From NCBI RefSeq assembly GCF_900105625.1, contig NZ_FNSD01000001.1, forward strand, positions 4,278,001 through 4,342,000: a DNA stretch of 64,000 nucleotides, read 5' to 3'. Below are positions 1 through 7,858 of this stretch, one piece after another. The number at the start of each line of letters is the position of its first letter. Positions within the stretch are counted from its first letter, which is position 1. This DNA is from Terriglobus roseus (GTDB lineage Bacteria; Acidobacteriota; Terriglobia; Terriglobales; Acidobacteriaceae). Under the pieces are notes generated by a model. The model had not been told where the DNA came from, made no database searches, and saw nothing but the letters and a program-made list of their open reading frames with translations. A program made the position numbers and the translations under genes.

Positions 1-290
1 AGAGCTACATCAAGCGCGTGATCGCGCTACCGGGAGACCGCCTGCGCATCGATCACGGCCGCGTTTATGTGAACGACGTCAAGCTGTCCGAGCCGTATGT
101 GCCGGCGCGCTATGCGGACGAACGTTCGCAACCGGAGATGCTTGTCCCCGCCGGCGAGTACTTCGTGATGGGCGACCATCGCTCTATCTCCAGTGATAGC
201 CGTGACTTCGGGACGGTGGACCGCGGACTGATCTACGGTAAGGCGAGCTTCGTCTACTGGCCCTTCGATCAGGCCGGCGCGGTCCACTAA
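1..290 (+). CDS. lepB: Signal peptidase I, C-terminal part (cut by window start)
   Basis: This is the end of a type I signal peptidase, the membrane-bound serine/lysine protease that removes Sec and Tat signal peptides outside the inner membrane. The reading frame is open to the left edge and begins with SYIKRVIALPGDRL, the conserved box around the catalytic lysine (the K before RVIALPGD). A second family box, GDHRSISSDSRDFG, follows at about residues 57-70 of the visible part. The N-terminal membrane anchor and the catalytic serine lie outside the window. The in-frame GTG at 18 is inside the conserved box and is not a start. The stop is at 288-290. Confidence 0.93.
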   Translation, partial: SYIKRVIALPGDRLRIDHGRVYVNDVKLSEPYVPARYADERSQPEMLVPAGEYFVMGDHRSISSDSRDFGTVDRGLIYGKASFVYWPFDQAGAVH

Positions 291-392
291 AAGCGATACG
301 AACCTTCGCTGAGTCCGGCACCGTGTTCGCACAACGCCGCCTTGCTCCCTTGCGTCACACTATCAATAGGCATTTCGCCCCTGGAGTTTCCA

Positions 393-548
393 TTGAAAAA
401 ATTTGCCAGCAGTCTGCTTTTGATGATCACGCTGTTCATCGTCGGCAGCGCAGTTCTGCCCACAGTGGCCAACGCGCAGCCGCGCCGCCGCTACCATCAC
501 CGCTACTACCGTCACCACCGCCCTTACCACCGCGGCTATCGCCGGTAG
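393..548 (+). CDS. Small secreted Arg/His/Tyr-rich peptide
   Basis: Unrecognised gene of 51 codons. I chose the TTG at 393 because GGAG (383-386) sits six bases before it and because it gives a clean signal peptide: KK at residues 2-3, a hydrophobic core at about residues 7-22, and an A-N-A cleavage site near residue 28. The mature peptide would be about 23 residues, of which nine are Arg, five His and five Tyr. It ends before a strong terminator. An upstream ATG in the same frame (342) adds residues that spoil the signal peptide. The role is unknown; a cationic surface or metal-binding peptide is only a guess. Such very basic short tails are common in small exported proteins of GC-rich bacteria. 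Confidence 0.6.
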   Translation: MKKFASSLLLMITLFIVGSAVLPTVANAQPRRRYHHRYYRHHRPYHRGYRR

Positions 549-581
549 GTGTCATCGGGCTCATGGCCTGAAGAGACAAGA

Positions 582-605
582 AAGCCCCGCCATTCGGCGG
601 GGCTT
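582..605. terminator. Bidirectional intrinsic terminator
   Basis: A perfect 10-bp stem, AAGCCCCGCC at 582-591 and GGCGGGGCTT at 596-605, with an ATTC loop. It separates the rightward small peptide gene from the leftward tpiA, and has T-rich sequence on the minus-strand exit side, so it can serve both. Confidence 0.88.
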
Positions 606-625
606 CTCATTTGAATGGGCTGCTT

Positions 626-1384
626 TTACTTGGGGTGGGTGTGGATGATCTTCGCAAGGGATACCGGATCCAGGCTCGCACCACCGATAAGTAGGCCGTC
701 AATGTCGGGCTGCGCGAGAAGTGCCGCACTGTTCTCGGGCTTCACGGATCCGCCGTAGAGGATCCGAGTCTTCTCGGCGACCTCCAGATTGAAGACCCGC
801 GCGAGTTCGGCACGGATGATGGCATGCACCTCATTCGCTACTTCGGGGCTGGCGGTTGACCCGGTACCGATGGCCCAGACAGGTTCATAAGCGATCACAA
901 GCGTTTTGGTGCTGGCCGCGGGGAGATTGGACAGCGCGGCACCCATCTGCGCCATCAGCGTGTCCTTTGTGAAACCGCCCTGGCGGTCCACCAGCATTTC
1001 GCCGAGGCAGACGACCGGCGTCAGGGAATGTGCGATGGCGGCCTTCAGCTTCAGGCTGACATGCTCATACGTCTCATTCGCATAGAGCCGGCGCTCAGAG
1101 TGACCGAGCAAAACATGCGTCGCGCCGATGCTCGTGAGCATGGTGGGCGAAGTCTGGCCGGTGTACGGGCCTTCGTTCAGCCAGTGCATCGTCTGTGCGC
1201 CTGCCTGGATATGCGTACCGCGGACACGGTCAATCACCGTTGAAAGCGATGTGGCCGTGGGAAAAATTACGATTTCGGACGCTTCGTGGTCATGAACCTT
1301 CGGGAGAAAGGCATTCAGGAATTCGAGCGACTCCATCGGAGTCTTGTACATCTTCCAGTTTGCCGCAATGATTTTCTTACGCAT
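626..1384 (-). CDS. tpiA: Triosephosphate isomerase
   Basis: Cytoplasmic glycolytic enzyme that interconverts dihydroxyacetone phosphate and glyceraldehyde 3-phosphate. The 252-residue length is normal for the family. The catalytic set is complete: N9 and K11 in AANWKM, H95 in LLGHSERR, and E167 in AYEPVWAIGTG, the last being the start of the mobile loop 6. Phosphate-binding segments YGGSV and GLLIGGASL are present near the C-terminus. It lies 89 bp downstream of pgk on the same strand, so the two are probably cotranscribed, with a strong hairpin between them. Confidence 0.97.
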   Translation of the reverse strand: MRKKIIAANWKMYKTPMESLEFLNAFLPKVHDHEASEIVIFPTATSLSTVIDRVRGTHIQAGAQTMHWLNEGPYTGQTSPTMLTSIGATHVLLGHSERRLYANETYEHVSLKLKAAIAHSLTPVVCLGEMLVDRQGGFTKDTLMAQMGAALSNLPAASTKTLVIAYEPVWAIGTGSTASPEVANEVHAIIRAELARVFNLEVAEKTRILYGGSVKPENSAALLAQPDIDGLLIGGASLDPVSLAKIIHTHPK

Positions 1385-1420
1385 CGTTTGGTCCCAGCCT
1401 CTCTCAATGCGGCAGCTTAT

Positions 1421-1462
1421 GCGAGGCGGCAGTAACAGGCAACCCTGTTGCTGCCGCCTCGC
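1421..1462. other. Long hairpin between pgk and tpiA
   Basis: Inverted repeat with 19-bp arms and one mismatch: GCGAGGCGGCAGTAACAGG at 1421-1439 and CCTGTTGCTGCCGCCTCGC at 1444-1462, loop of 4 nt. It begins only 11 bases after the pgk stop codon. There is no T-tract after it on the minus strand, so it is more likely a partial terminator, a processing site or an mRNA 3'-end stabiliser than a complete intrinsic terminator. Confidence 0.7.
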
Positions 1463-1473
1463 GCGGTTGACGA

Positions 1474-2688
1474 TTACTTTTGCGTGAGCGCCGCGACACC
1501 CGGCAAGGTCTTGCCTTCCAGGAATTCGAGCGAAGCGCCCCCACCAGTGCTGATGTGCGTAATCTTATCCGTCACGCCGGCCATCACAGCGGCAGAAACA
1601 CTGTCGCCTCCACCGATGATGCTGGTGGCGAACTCATTGTCCGCAACAGCATGTGCGACAGCCATGGTGCCCTTTGCGAAGGCAGGCATCTCGAAGACAC
1701 CCATCGGACCGTTCCACACGATGGTGCGCGCGTCCTTGATCTCCTTGACGAACAGCGCAACGGACTTGGGTCCGATGTCGAGTGCCATGAGGTCTGCAGG
1801 GAAGTCTTCTGTGCCGTCGAAGGTGCTGGTCGTCGCGTCGGGTGCGAACTTGTCCGCGAGGATGTGGTCGACGGGCAGAAGGAAGCGCACGCCCTTCGCC
1901 TCGGCTTTTTTCAGCGCGGCTGCGGCGACGTCGATCTTGTCGGCTTCCAGCAGGCTCTTACCGGTCTTCTGGCCCTGAGCGTTCAGGAAGGTGTAAGCCA
2001 TGCCGCCGCCAACGATGATGGCGTCTACCTGGTTCAGCAGGTTGTCGATGACATCGATCTTGTCCGACACCTTCGCGCCACCGATGATGGCGACGAAGGG
2101 CTTGTCGGGCGTGGTGAGCGCCTTGCCGAGATAGTTCAGTTCCTTATCCATCAACATGCCGCTGGCGCTCTGCTTGACGAAGTGCGTGATGCCTTCGGTG
2201 GAAGCGTGCGCGCGGTGTGCTGCGCCGAAGGCATCGTTCACATAGACGTCAGCGAGCTTCGCGAGCTGCTCTGCAAAGGCTGGATCATTCTTCTCTTCTT
2301 CCTTGTGGAAGCGAAGGTTTTCCAGCAGCAGTGCCTGTCCATTCTCTAGTTTAGAGACAAGCTCTTCCGCGATCTCGCCGACACAATCGGGAGAGAAGGC
2401 GACGTTGCGCGATTCGCCCAGGTCGGCGTCCAGCAATTGGCGAAGACGATCGACGACAGGACGGAGGCTCATGCTCTCAACGCGTTCGCCCTTAGGACGG
2501 CCCAGGTGTGCGGCGAGGATGACCTTCGCGCCGGCGCGCAGCGCAAACTCAATGGTCGGCAGCGTCTCGCGGATGCGGGTGTCGTCGAGAATCTCACCGC
2601 CATCCTTCGAGAGCGGAACGTTGAAGTCGACGCGGATGAACACGCGCTTGCCATGCAGATCGAGGTCACGGATTGAAAGCGTTGCCAT
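1474..2688 (-). CDS. pgk: Phosphoglycerate kinase
   Basis: Glycolytic kinase that transfers phosphate from 1,3-bisphosphoglycerate to ADP. The length of 404 residues is typical. The N-terminal substrate-binding motif [10 protein letters not shown] (about 17-26), the HLGRPKG segment, the nucleotide-domain [10 protein letters not shown] segment and the C-terminal GGGDSVSA loop are all visible. It is followed by tpiA on the same strand, and gap lies 4 kb upstream, so three consecutive lower-glycolysis enzymes are near each other and read leftward. Confidence 0.97.
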   Translation of the reverse strand: MATLSIRDLDLHGKRVFIRVDFNVPLSKDGGEILDDTRIRETLPTIEFALRAGAKVILAAHLGRPKGERVESMSLRPVVDRLRQLLDADLGESRNVAFSPDCVGEIAEELVSKLENGQALLLENLRFHKEEEKNDPAFAEQLAKLADVYVNDAFGAAHRAHASTEGITHFVKQSASGMLMDKELNYLGKALTTPDKPFVAIIGGAKVSDKIDVIDNLLNQVDAIIVGGGMAYTFLNAQGQKTGKSLLEADKIDVAAAALKKAEAKGVRFLLPVDHILADKFAPDATTSTFDGTEDFPADLMALDIGPKSVALFVKEIKDARTIVWNGPMGVFEMPAFAKGTMAVAHAVADNEFATSIIGGGDSVSAAVMAGVTDKITHISTGGGASLEFLEGKTLPGVAALTQK

Positions 2689-2740
2689 GTAGACAGGATA
2701 CCGCTGCGGCCGCAGAGGCCGGGCGGCTATCGCGCGAACG

Positions 2741-2771
2741 CGAAGGCCCCCGCGGTGAGCGAGGGCCTTCG
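2741..2771. terminator. Hairpin downstream of htrA
   Basis: Perfect 9-bp stem, CGAAGGCCC (2741-2749) and GGGCCTTCG (2763-2771), 25 bp past the htrA stop on the minus strand. No clear T-tract follows, so it is a probable but not canonical terminator between htrA and pgk. Confidence 0.55.
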
Positions 2772-2795
2772 GTAGTGTCGCGGGATGGGCCGTCG

Positions 2796-4364
2796 CTATC
2801 CCTGGTTGGGAGAGACAACGCGGTAGCTGGCGCCACCATTCGACCAGACCAGCAGAAGCACGCCCTTGCCATCCGGCACGCTCTTGATGTTGCTGGCGAG
2901 CTGATCGGCGGAGTTAATGGGCTTGCGATTCACCTCCATGATGACGTCGCCAGGCTGCAAACCCGCGTCTTCAGCCGGACTGCCGGGACGCACCTGAGCA
3001 ATGGCTGCGCCATTGACGCTGGAGGGGATGTTCATCTGCTGCCGAACGTCCGGCGTCAGATCGCTCATGGCCAGGCCAAGCTTGCCGCCATTGCTTGGGC
3101 CGCTTTTGTTGCTGTCATTGCCTGCCACCTCGCCGTCTTTCTTGTACTCACCCAAAGCCACGTTGATGCTTTGGCGCGATCCATTGCGAAGGATGCCGAG
3201 GCTGATCTTCGTGCCGGGAGTGAGTTGCGCCACCTGTACCTGCAGGGCGCCACCGTTTTCGACTGGCTTGCCATTCACGCTGGTGATGACGTCGCCATTC
3301 TTCAAGCCGGCATTACTGGCGGGAGAACCCGGTGTCACCTGCGAGACGATGGCTCCCAGCGCCTGGTCAAGATTGAAGAACTGCGCATTCTGCGGCGTCA
3401 CGTCGTTCATGGCGATGCCCAGGTAGCCATGGTGCACGCTGCCGGTCTTGATGATCTGGTCTGAGATCGCCCTGGCTGTTGCAGAGGGGATCGCAAAGCT
3501 GGCACCGGCAAAGCTGCCGCTGTTGGTTGCGATCATCTGATTGATGCCGACCAGCTCTCCGTGAGCGTTGACCAGCGGACCTCCGCTGTTGCCGGGATTG
3601 ACGGCCGCGTCTGTCTGAATGAGGCCACCGGGCGTGCGGGCATCGCTGGAGAACGGCGCTGCACGGTTGACCGCGCTGACGATGCCGCGCGTGACGCTGA
3701 ACTGCAGCACGCCGAAGGGACTGCCAAACGCGAGCACGGTCTGGCCGGGCTGCAGCTTGCTGGAGTCGCCCCATGAGATGGCCGGCAAATCGTGTGCGTC
3801 AACCTTCACTACGGCGATGTCGGTGAGTTTGTCGGTACCGACGACCTTGCCCGTCAGTACACGACGGTCATGCAGCGTTACCTTGATCTGCGTAGCGCCT
3901 TCCACCACATGGTTGTTGGTGATGATGTACCCATCTGGCGAGATGATGACGCCCGATCCAACACCGTGGCGAAGTTGCTGTTGCTGCGGCATGGCGCCGC
4001 CGCGACCGAAGCCACCGCCGTTGCCGAAGAACTGACGTAGCTGGGGCGGCAGATCCGACGGGTCGATGCCGCGCTGTGGGGTCTGGGCCTCATCGTCGTC
4101 ATCGGTGCCGCGGCTGGTGACCGCAACGTTGACGACGGCTGGCGTGACGCGCGCCGCGAGAGTCTCCATGTCATGGTCGAGCGCAGCAAGGGATGAGACG
4201 CTCTGGTCGTCAAGCGCCGAAGCGGAGATTGCGTTGGCGTGCACGCCGGTACCATGAAAAAACATGGCAGAGCTGAGCACGGCTACAGCGGCAAGGCTGC
4301 TGGGAAGGGCAAAGCGACGAGCCTTTGTGCTGGCATTAACTAATGAATTAGTAGCTTGGCGCAT
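2796..4364 (-). CDS. HtrA/DegP-family periplasmic serine protease
   Basis: Envelope quality-control protease of the Do/DegQ type, 522 residues. Order: N-terminal signal peptide or anchor (RR at 16-17, hydrophobic core about 18-36), trypsin-like domain with catalytic H152 (TNNHVV), D182 (TDIAVV) and S260 (GNSGGPL), then two PDZ domains at about 312-406 and 427-520. The start ATG is preceded by AGGAGA about ten bases upstream. It is the last gene of a leftward unit with the BlaI-type repressor and the M56 peptidase, 32 bp after the latter. A 16-bp palindrome matching the one before the repressor gene overlaps codons 4-9, which suggests direct control by that repressor. Whether it is a DegP, DegQ or DegS equivalent cannot be told; two PDZ domains argue against DegS. 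Confidence 0.93.
   Translation of the reverse strand: MRQATNSLVNASTKARRFALPSSLAAVAVLSSAMFFHGTGVHANAISASALDDQSVSSLAALDHDMETLAARVTPAVVNVAVTSRGTDDDDEAQTPQRGIDPSDLPPQLRQFFGNGGGFGRGGAMPQQQQLRHGVGSGVIISPDGYIITNNHVVEGATQIKVTLHDRRVLTGKVVGTDKLTDIAVVKVDAHDLPAISWGDSSKLQPGQTVLAFGSPFGVLQFSVTRGIVSAVNRAAPFSSDARTPGGLIQTDAAVNPGNSGGPLVNAHGELVGINQMIATNSGSFAGASFAIPSATARAISDQIIKTGSVHHGYLGIAMNDVTPQNAQFFNLDQALGAIVSQVTPGSPASNAGLKNGDVITSVNGKPVENGGALQVQVAQLTPGTKISLGILRNGSRQSINVALGEYKKDGEVAGNDSNKSGPSNGGKLGLAMSDLTPDVRQQMNIPSSVNGAAIAQVRPGSPAEDAGLQPGDVIMEVNRKPINSADQLASNIKSVPDGKGVLLLVWSNGGASYRVVSPNQG
4338..4353. promoter_or_regulatory. Putative BlaI-type operator inside the start of htrA
   Basis: The palindrome AACTAATGAATTAGTA has arms ACTAAT/ATTAGT around a 2-bp centre. 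It lies from 11 to 26 bases inside the htrA coding sequence. It shares the form AACTAA-N4-TTAGT(T/A) with the site at 6175-6190 just upstream of the adjacent BlaI-family repressor gene. Assignment to that repressor is inferred from sharing and position. Confidence 0.6.
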
Positions 4365-4396
4365 GGTGGTGTTTTCTCCTGGTAATGCATTGGGTG

Positions 4397-5740
4397 CTAA
4401 AGCTCGATGAGGATCCAGCCGTTGCGTACGGGGACGGCGACGTAGGGAGTGATGAAGTCGGTTGTGACGAACCGGACGGGCGCGACGCCATCGTCAGTTG
4501 AAGGCTCTGCCGAATTTGTCTGCCGAAGGTTGTTTGCCAGTGCAGTGTGGACGAAGCGGACAGCCGAGTCGCTCTGCGGGGCCCGTCTCACCGCGTCCGC
4601 GGAGATTCTGCGTAGCGAGTTCTCATGCGCGTTCGCAGCGCGATGACGAGTCCTTGATGGTGTCTTCACAGGGAATACAGCGGGCACCATCGGGACCGCG
4701 GTCGACGTGCCAGTGGCTGATGCTTTCACCATGGTGGCGGCGAGTGCAGCCGGCACCGTGGTGATCTCGGGAACCTGCGTGGTGGCGAAGCTCATGGGGG
4801 CGTTCGTAAAGCGGACGAGCTGTGGCGCGTGCGCAAGTCCCGCGGAAACCGTCAACAGAAGTACGGCACCGGTCGCACCGGCAGCGCGTGTATGCCAGAG
4901 TGTGCAGGCCGGACGTTGTGCGAGCAGCGCATACACGCGCTGGGTCAGCTCTGACTTGCGGCCCCAGGCAGCCAGGGCCAGACGAAGGCTCCTGCGATGC
5001 ATGCGCTGTTCTGCAAGCTTTGTGAGTGATGCTGCGTAGGCGAGAGGTTCGGCTGTCGACGCGACGACTTCCGCATCGCAGGCGAGTTCGCGCTGGATGC
5101 CGATGCTCCGGTTGAGCCAGTGCAGCGCCGGGTTGAGCGGCACCAGGACAAGCCCGAACTGCAGCAGCAGGTTGACCCAGTCATCGCGACGGCGCAGGTG
5201 CTCGCATTCGTGCAGGGCGATCTGGTGCAGATCGTTCGACGAGAGTTTCGGAGCGAGCCAATCCGGCAGCAGCAGCACGGGCCGGAAGAAGCCGAGGATA
5301 GTGGGGCTATCAACCTCCGACGAGACGCAGAGGAGTGCGCGGCGGCCACCGGCCGGAAAGCTGTCACTGCCAGCAATCACGATAGGAGTGGCGTTGCGGC
5401 GTACCCGCCGCAGGTGCAGCCAGGCCGAAGCGAGATGAATGGCGCGCACGGCCGTTGCGGCGATCCAAACCATGACGATGGCTGAGGCGATCCACGGGGC
5501 CGCTTGTAAGGGCGACGACCCTGTAGGAGATGTGGTCACGCGTCGTAGCGACGGCAGCCAGGGAAGTAAGGCGGTCACGATGAAAATGGCGATGAGAAGG
5601 GTATGCCGAAGGGCAGGCGAGGCCTTCGGCGTAAAGCGCAGCAGGGCAGATGCCAACAGCGCTAGAGCTGCGCCCTGCCACAGACCGGCGATGCAGCCCG
5701 TCGCGAGAACGGTTGAGAGATGTACGAGGGCAGGGGTCAT
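4397..5740 (-). CDS. M56 (BlaR1/MecR1-type) membrane metallopeptidase
   Basis: Polytopic membrane zinc peptidase of the BlaR1/MecR1 family, 447 residues. Hydrophobic segments near 10-35, 45-63, 84-105 and about 280-300 surround a cytoplasmic catalytic region with HECEH at 177-181, the HExxH zinc motif, and ELACDAEVV further on, which carries the usual third ligand. In known relatives the protease is switched on by an envelope signal and causes cleavage of the partner repressor. There is no penicillin-binding sensor domain at the C-terminus; instead about 150 residues rich in Ala, Thr and Ser lead to a conserved-looking tail. Its start overlaps the repressor stop (ATGA), which indicates translational coupling. 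Confidence 0.88.
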   Translation of the reverse strand: MTPALVHLSTVLATGCIAGLWQGAALALLASALLRFTPKASPALRHTLLIAIFIVTALLPWLPSLRRVTTSPTGSSPLQAAPWIASAIVMVWIAATAVRAIHLASAWLHLRRVRRNATPIVIAGSDSFPAGGRRALLCVSSEVDSPTILGFFRPVLLLPDWLAPKLSSNDLHQIALHECEHLRRRDDWVNLLLQFGLVLVPLNPALHWLNRSIGIQRELACDAEVVASTAEPLAYAASLTKLAEQRMHRRSLRLALAAWGRKSELTQRVYALLAQRPACTLWHTRAAGATGAVLLLTVSAGLAHAPQLVRFTNAPMSFATTQVPEITTVPAALAATMVKASATGTSTAVPMVPAVFPVKTPSRTRHRAANAHENSLRRISADAVRRAPQSDSAVRFVHTALANNLRQTNSAEPSTDDGVAPVRFVTTDFITPYVAVPVRNGWILIEL

Positions 5741-6150
5741 TTCGCTGCCTCGTTCGCGCCGGACTTCTGAGCGGCCTCTGCCTCGGCGATGGCCCGCTTG
5801 AGTCGCGCCAACTCGTCGGAGCTGACGTCCCCCTCGCCGAGCAGTGCAAGCATCAGGCGCTCGCGGCTGTTGCCGAAGAAGCGGTGCATCACATGGCGCA
5901 CCTCGTGCTGCTGCGCATCCTGCTCCGCGACACAGGCGGTATACAGGAAGGCGCGGCCCTCCTGCCGGTGCTCGACGTAGCCCTTGGTTTCGAGGATGCG
6001 GATGGTCGTCAGGACCGATGTATAGGCGAGGCGCGACTCCTCAGGCATGGCCGAGACGAGGTCCTGCACGGAGCACTCGCCGCAGGTCCAGAGCAGGCGC
6101 ATGAGCCGGAGTTCGGCTTCGGTCAACGTATTGGAGCGGCGCGGCGGCAT
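5737..6150 (-). CDS. BlaI/MecI-family transcriptional repressor
   Basis: Winged-helix repressor of the penicillinase repressor family, 137 residues. The DNA-binding half runs from LTEAELRLMRLLW to about residue 75 (SRLAYTSVLTTIRILETKGYV in two parts covers the recognition helix). The C-terminal dimerisation half includes RFFGNSRERL, the region where relatives are cleaved by their M56 partner. The gene overlaps the M56 gene by four bases. A palindrome 25-40 bp before its start fits autoregulation. No beta-lactamase gene is near; the only protease target of the circuit in this window is htrA. Confidence 0.88.
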   Translation of the reverse strand: MPPRRSNTLTEAELRLMRLLWTCGECSVQDLVSAMPEESRLAYTSVLTTIRILETKGYVEHRQEGRAFLYTACVAEQDAQQHEVRHVMHRFFGNSRERLMLALLGEGDVSSDELARLKRAIAEAEAAQKSGANEAAK

Positions 6151-6174
6151 TCGTCTCTGGTAGGAAAGACGAGC

Positions 6175-6190
6175 AACTAAGGAATTAGTT
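6175..6190. promoter_or_regulatory. Putative BlaI-type operator before the repressor gene
   Basis: AACTAAGGAATTAGTT, a dyad with AACTAA/TTAGTT arms around four bases, lies between the repressor start (6150) and the DUF2164 stop (6189-6191). It matches the htrA-internal site at 14 of 16 positions. BlaI-family repressors usually repress their own gene, so this is the natural autoregulatory site. Confidence 0.65.
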
Positions 6191-6464
6191 AGCGACGGGT
6201 AGTGCGCTTTTTTTCGAGGCGGTGCCAGTATTGGAAGGGGTCTTCGTATAGCTCGCCGTCGACTTCGGCGATGCGGCCCTGCATGCGTGTTTGCGCGTCG
6301 GTGACGGCTTTGTTGTAGACGGCGGGTGCGATGTCTTCGAGGAAGAAGTCGAGGAGCATGCCTGCGGGCAGGTCGCCGATGGGCTCCGGCAGGTTGCGGT
6401 CGAAGTAGCGCTGAATGGAGGCGATGGCCTCCTTGCGGAGATGGTCTGGGAGCTCGATCGGCAT
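6189..6464 (-). CDS. DUF2164 family protein
   Basis: Small cytoplasmic protein of 91 residues that matches the DUF2164 pattern: IELPDHLRKEAIASIQRYF, then IGDLPAGMLLDFFLEDIAP, then YNKAVTDA. The function of the family is not known to me. The gene lies 38 bp upstream of the BlaI-type repressor and its stop codon overlaps the operator, so it may be the first gene of that unit. A half-site of the same operator (GAATTAGTTT at 6469-6478) lies just before its start. Confidence 0.8.
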   Translation of the reverse strand: MPIELPDHLRKEAIASIQRYFDRNLPEPIGDLPAGMLLDFFLEDIAPAVYNKAVTDAQTRMQGRIAEVDGELYEDPFQYWHRLEKKRTTRR

Positions 6465-6490
6465 GGCAGAATTAGTTTGCCATCTGCGCT

Positions 6491-6626
6491 GTCATCCTGA
6501 CCAAAGCGAAGAACCCCGACGCTCTCCAGCCTGCCGGAACTGCTCGGAGCTTTCTTATGAGAAAGCCTGGAACAGCACGTGCAGAACGGGGTGCATCGGG
6601 GTCTTTCGTCTGCGGCTTAGGATGAC
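6491..6626. repeat. Interspersed palindromic repeat element, copy 1
   Basis: Non-coding element of about 136 bp with ends in inverted orientation: GTCATCCTGACCAAAGCGAA at 6491-6510 and TTAGGATGAC closing at 6626, with AACCCC and GGGGTC just inside. An internal hairpin around CTTTCTTATGAGAAAG is also visible. A second copy with the same kind of ends is at 56881-57043. It sits between gap and the DUF2164 gene and may also end the gap transcript. Confidence 0.7.
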
Positions 6627-6657
6627 GGGCCGCGGGTGTTCGTGGTCGTGGTGCGAG

Positions 6658-7665
6658 CTACAGGCCCTTCTTCACCAGGAAGAGGATCAGGTCCTTCACG
6701 CGTGAGCTGTAGCCCCACTCGTTGTCGTACCAGCTGAGGATCTTGCCGGTCTTATCGCCAATCACCTTGGTGAGCTTCGAGTCGACGATTGAAGAGCGTC
6801 CGTCACCTTTGAAGTCGCTGCTGACCAGTTCTTCGTCGGTGTAGCCGAGTATGCCCTTCAGTGCGCCCTCGCTCGCGGACTTGAGTGCAGCATTTACGGT
6901 GGCCACGCTGATCGGCTTGTCCGTGTTGAACGTCAGATCGACGATCGAAACATTCGGTGTGGGGACGCGCATGGAGAAGCCATCCAGCTTGCCGTCCATC
7001 TCTGGGATGACGAGCTTCAGGGCCTTGGCGGCACCGGTCGACGACGGGATCATGTTGATCGCGGCGGCGCGGGCGCGGCGCAGGTCCTTATGCGGGAAGT
7101 CGAGGATGACCTGATCATTGGTGTAGCTGTGGATCGTGGTCATGATGCCGCTGGTGATGCCGAAGGTGTCGTTCAGCACCTTGACGACGGGCGCCAGGCA
7201 GTTGGTGGTGCAACTGGCATTGGAGATGACGTTGTGCTTCGACGCGTCGTACTTGTCGTCGTTCACGCCCAGGACCACCGTCAGGTCCTCGTTGGTGGCA
7301 GGCGCGGAGATGATGACCTTCTTCACGGTCTCACCCAAGTGCGCTTTGGCCTTGGTAGCGTCGGTGAAATGGCCGGTGGATTCGACGACGATCTGGGCGC
7401 CGGTCTCGGCCCAGGGCAGCTTCGCGGGATCGCGCTCGGCGAAGACCTTGATCTTCTTGCCGTCGAACGAGATGAAGTCATCGCCCGAGGTGATCTCCTG
7501 CTTCAGATTGCCCAGGATGGAGTCGTACTTCAGCAGGTGCGCCAGCGTCGCGGGGCTGGTCAGATCATTGACGGCTACGATTTCAATGTCGGCGTTGCCG
7601 ATTGCCGTGCGGAAAACATTGCGGCCGATACGGCCGAATCCGTTGATGCCTACCTTTACTGCCAT
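6658..7665 (-). CDS. gap: Glyceraldehyde-3-phosphate dehydrogenase
   Basis: NAD-dependent glycolytic enzyme forming 1,3-bisphosphoglycerate, 335 residues, the normal length. The start is MAVKVGINGFGRIGRN; a much longer open frame extends upstream but the Rossmann glycine motif at residues 7-15 and the GAGGAAG ribosome-binding site fix the start at 7665. The active-site cysteine is C152 in SNASCTTNCLAP and the catalytic histidine is H180 in TTIHSYT. It is divergent from the P-loop kinase gene and lies on the same strand as pgk and tpiA. Confidence 0.97.
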   Translation of the reverse strand: MAVKVGINGFGRIGRNVFRTAIGNADIEIVAVNDLTSPATLAHLLKYDSILGNLKQEITSGDDFISFDGKKIKVFAERDPAKLPWAETGAQIVVESTGHFTDATKAKAHLGETVKKVIISAPATNEDLTVVLGVNDDKYDASKHNVISNASCTTNCLAPVVKVLNDTFGITSGIMTTIHSYTNDQVILDFPHKDLRRARAAAINMIPSSTGAAKALKLVIPEMDGKLDGFSMRVPTPNVSIVDLTFNTDKPISVATVNAALKSASEGALKGILGYTDEELVSSDFKGDGRSSIVDSKLTKVIGDKTGKILSWYDNEWGYSSRVKDLILFLVKKGL

Positions 7666-7858
7666 GACGTGTCGCTTCCTCTCAGATGGTTCGTTTTCGA
7701 TGGTTTGATCGACCCTCTCAGTGTAGCGGTTAGGCCGCCGGTTGCGCGCGGGACGCACCGTAAGAGGCATGCGAATTGCGGGCGGCAGAACCTGCAAACG
7801 GTCCTTACGGACAGGGGAGCGGTTTGGCTGGGAACGCCGGGTATGGTACAAACCGGCT

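Noticed and set aside
4397-6150. Beta-lactam resistance locus (BlaI/BlaR1)
   Set aside because: No beta-lactamase or PBP2a gene is near, and the M56 protein lacks the penicillin-binding sensor domain.
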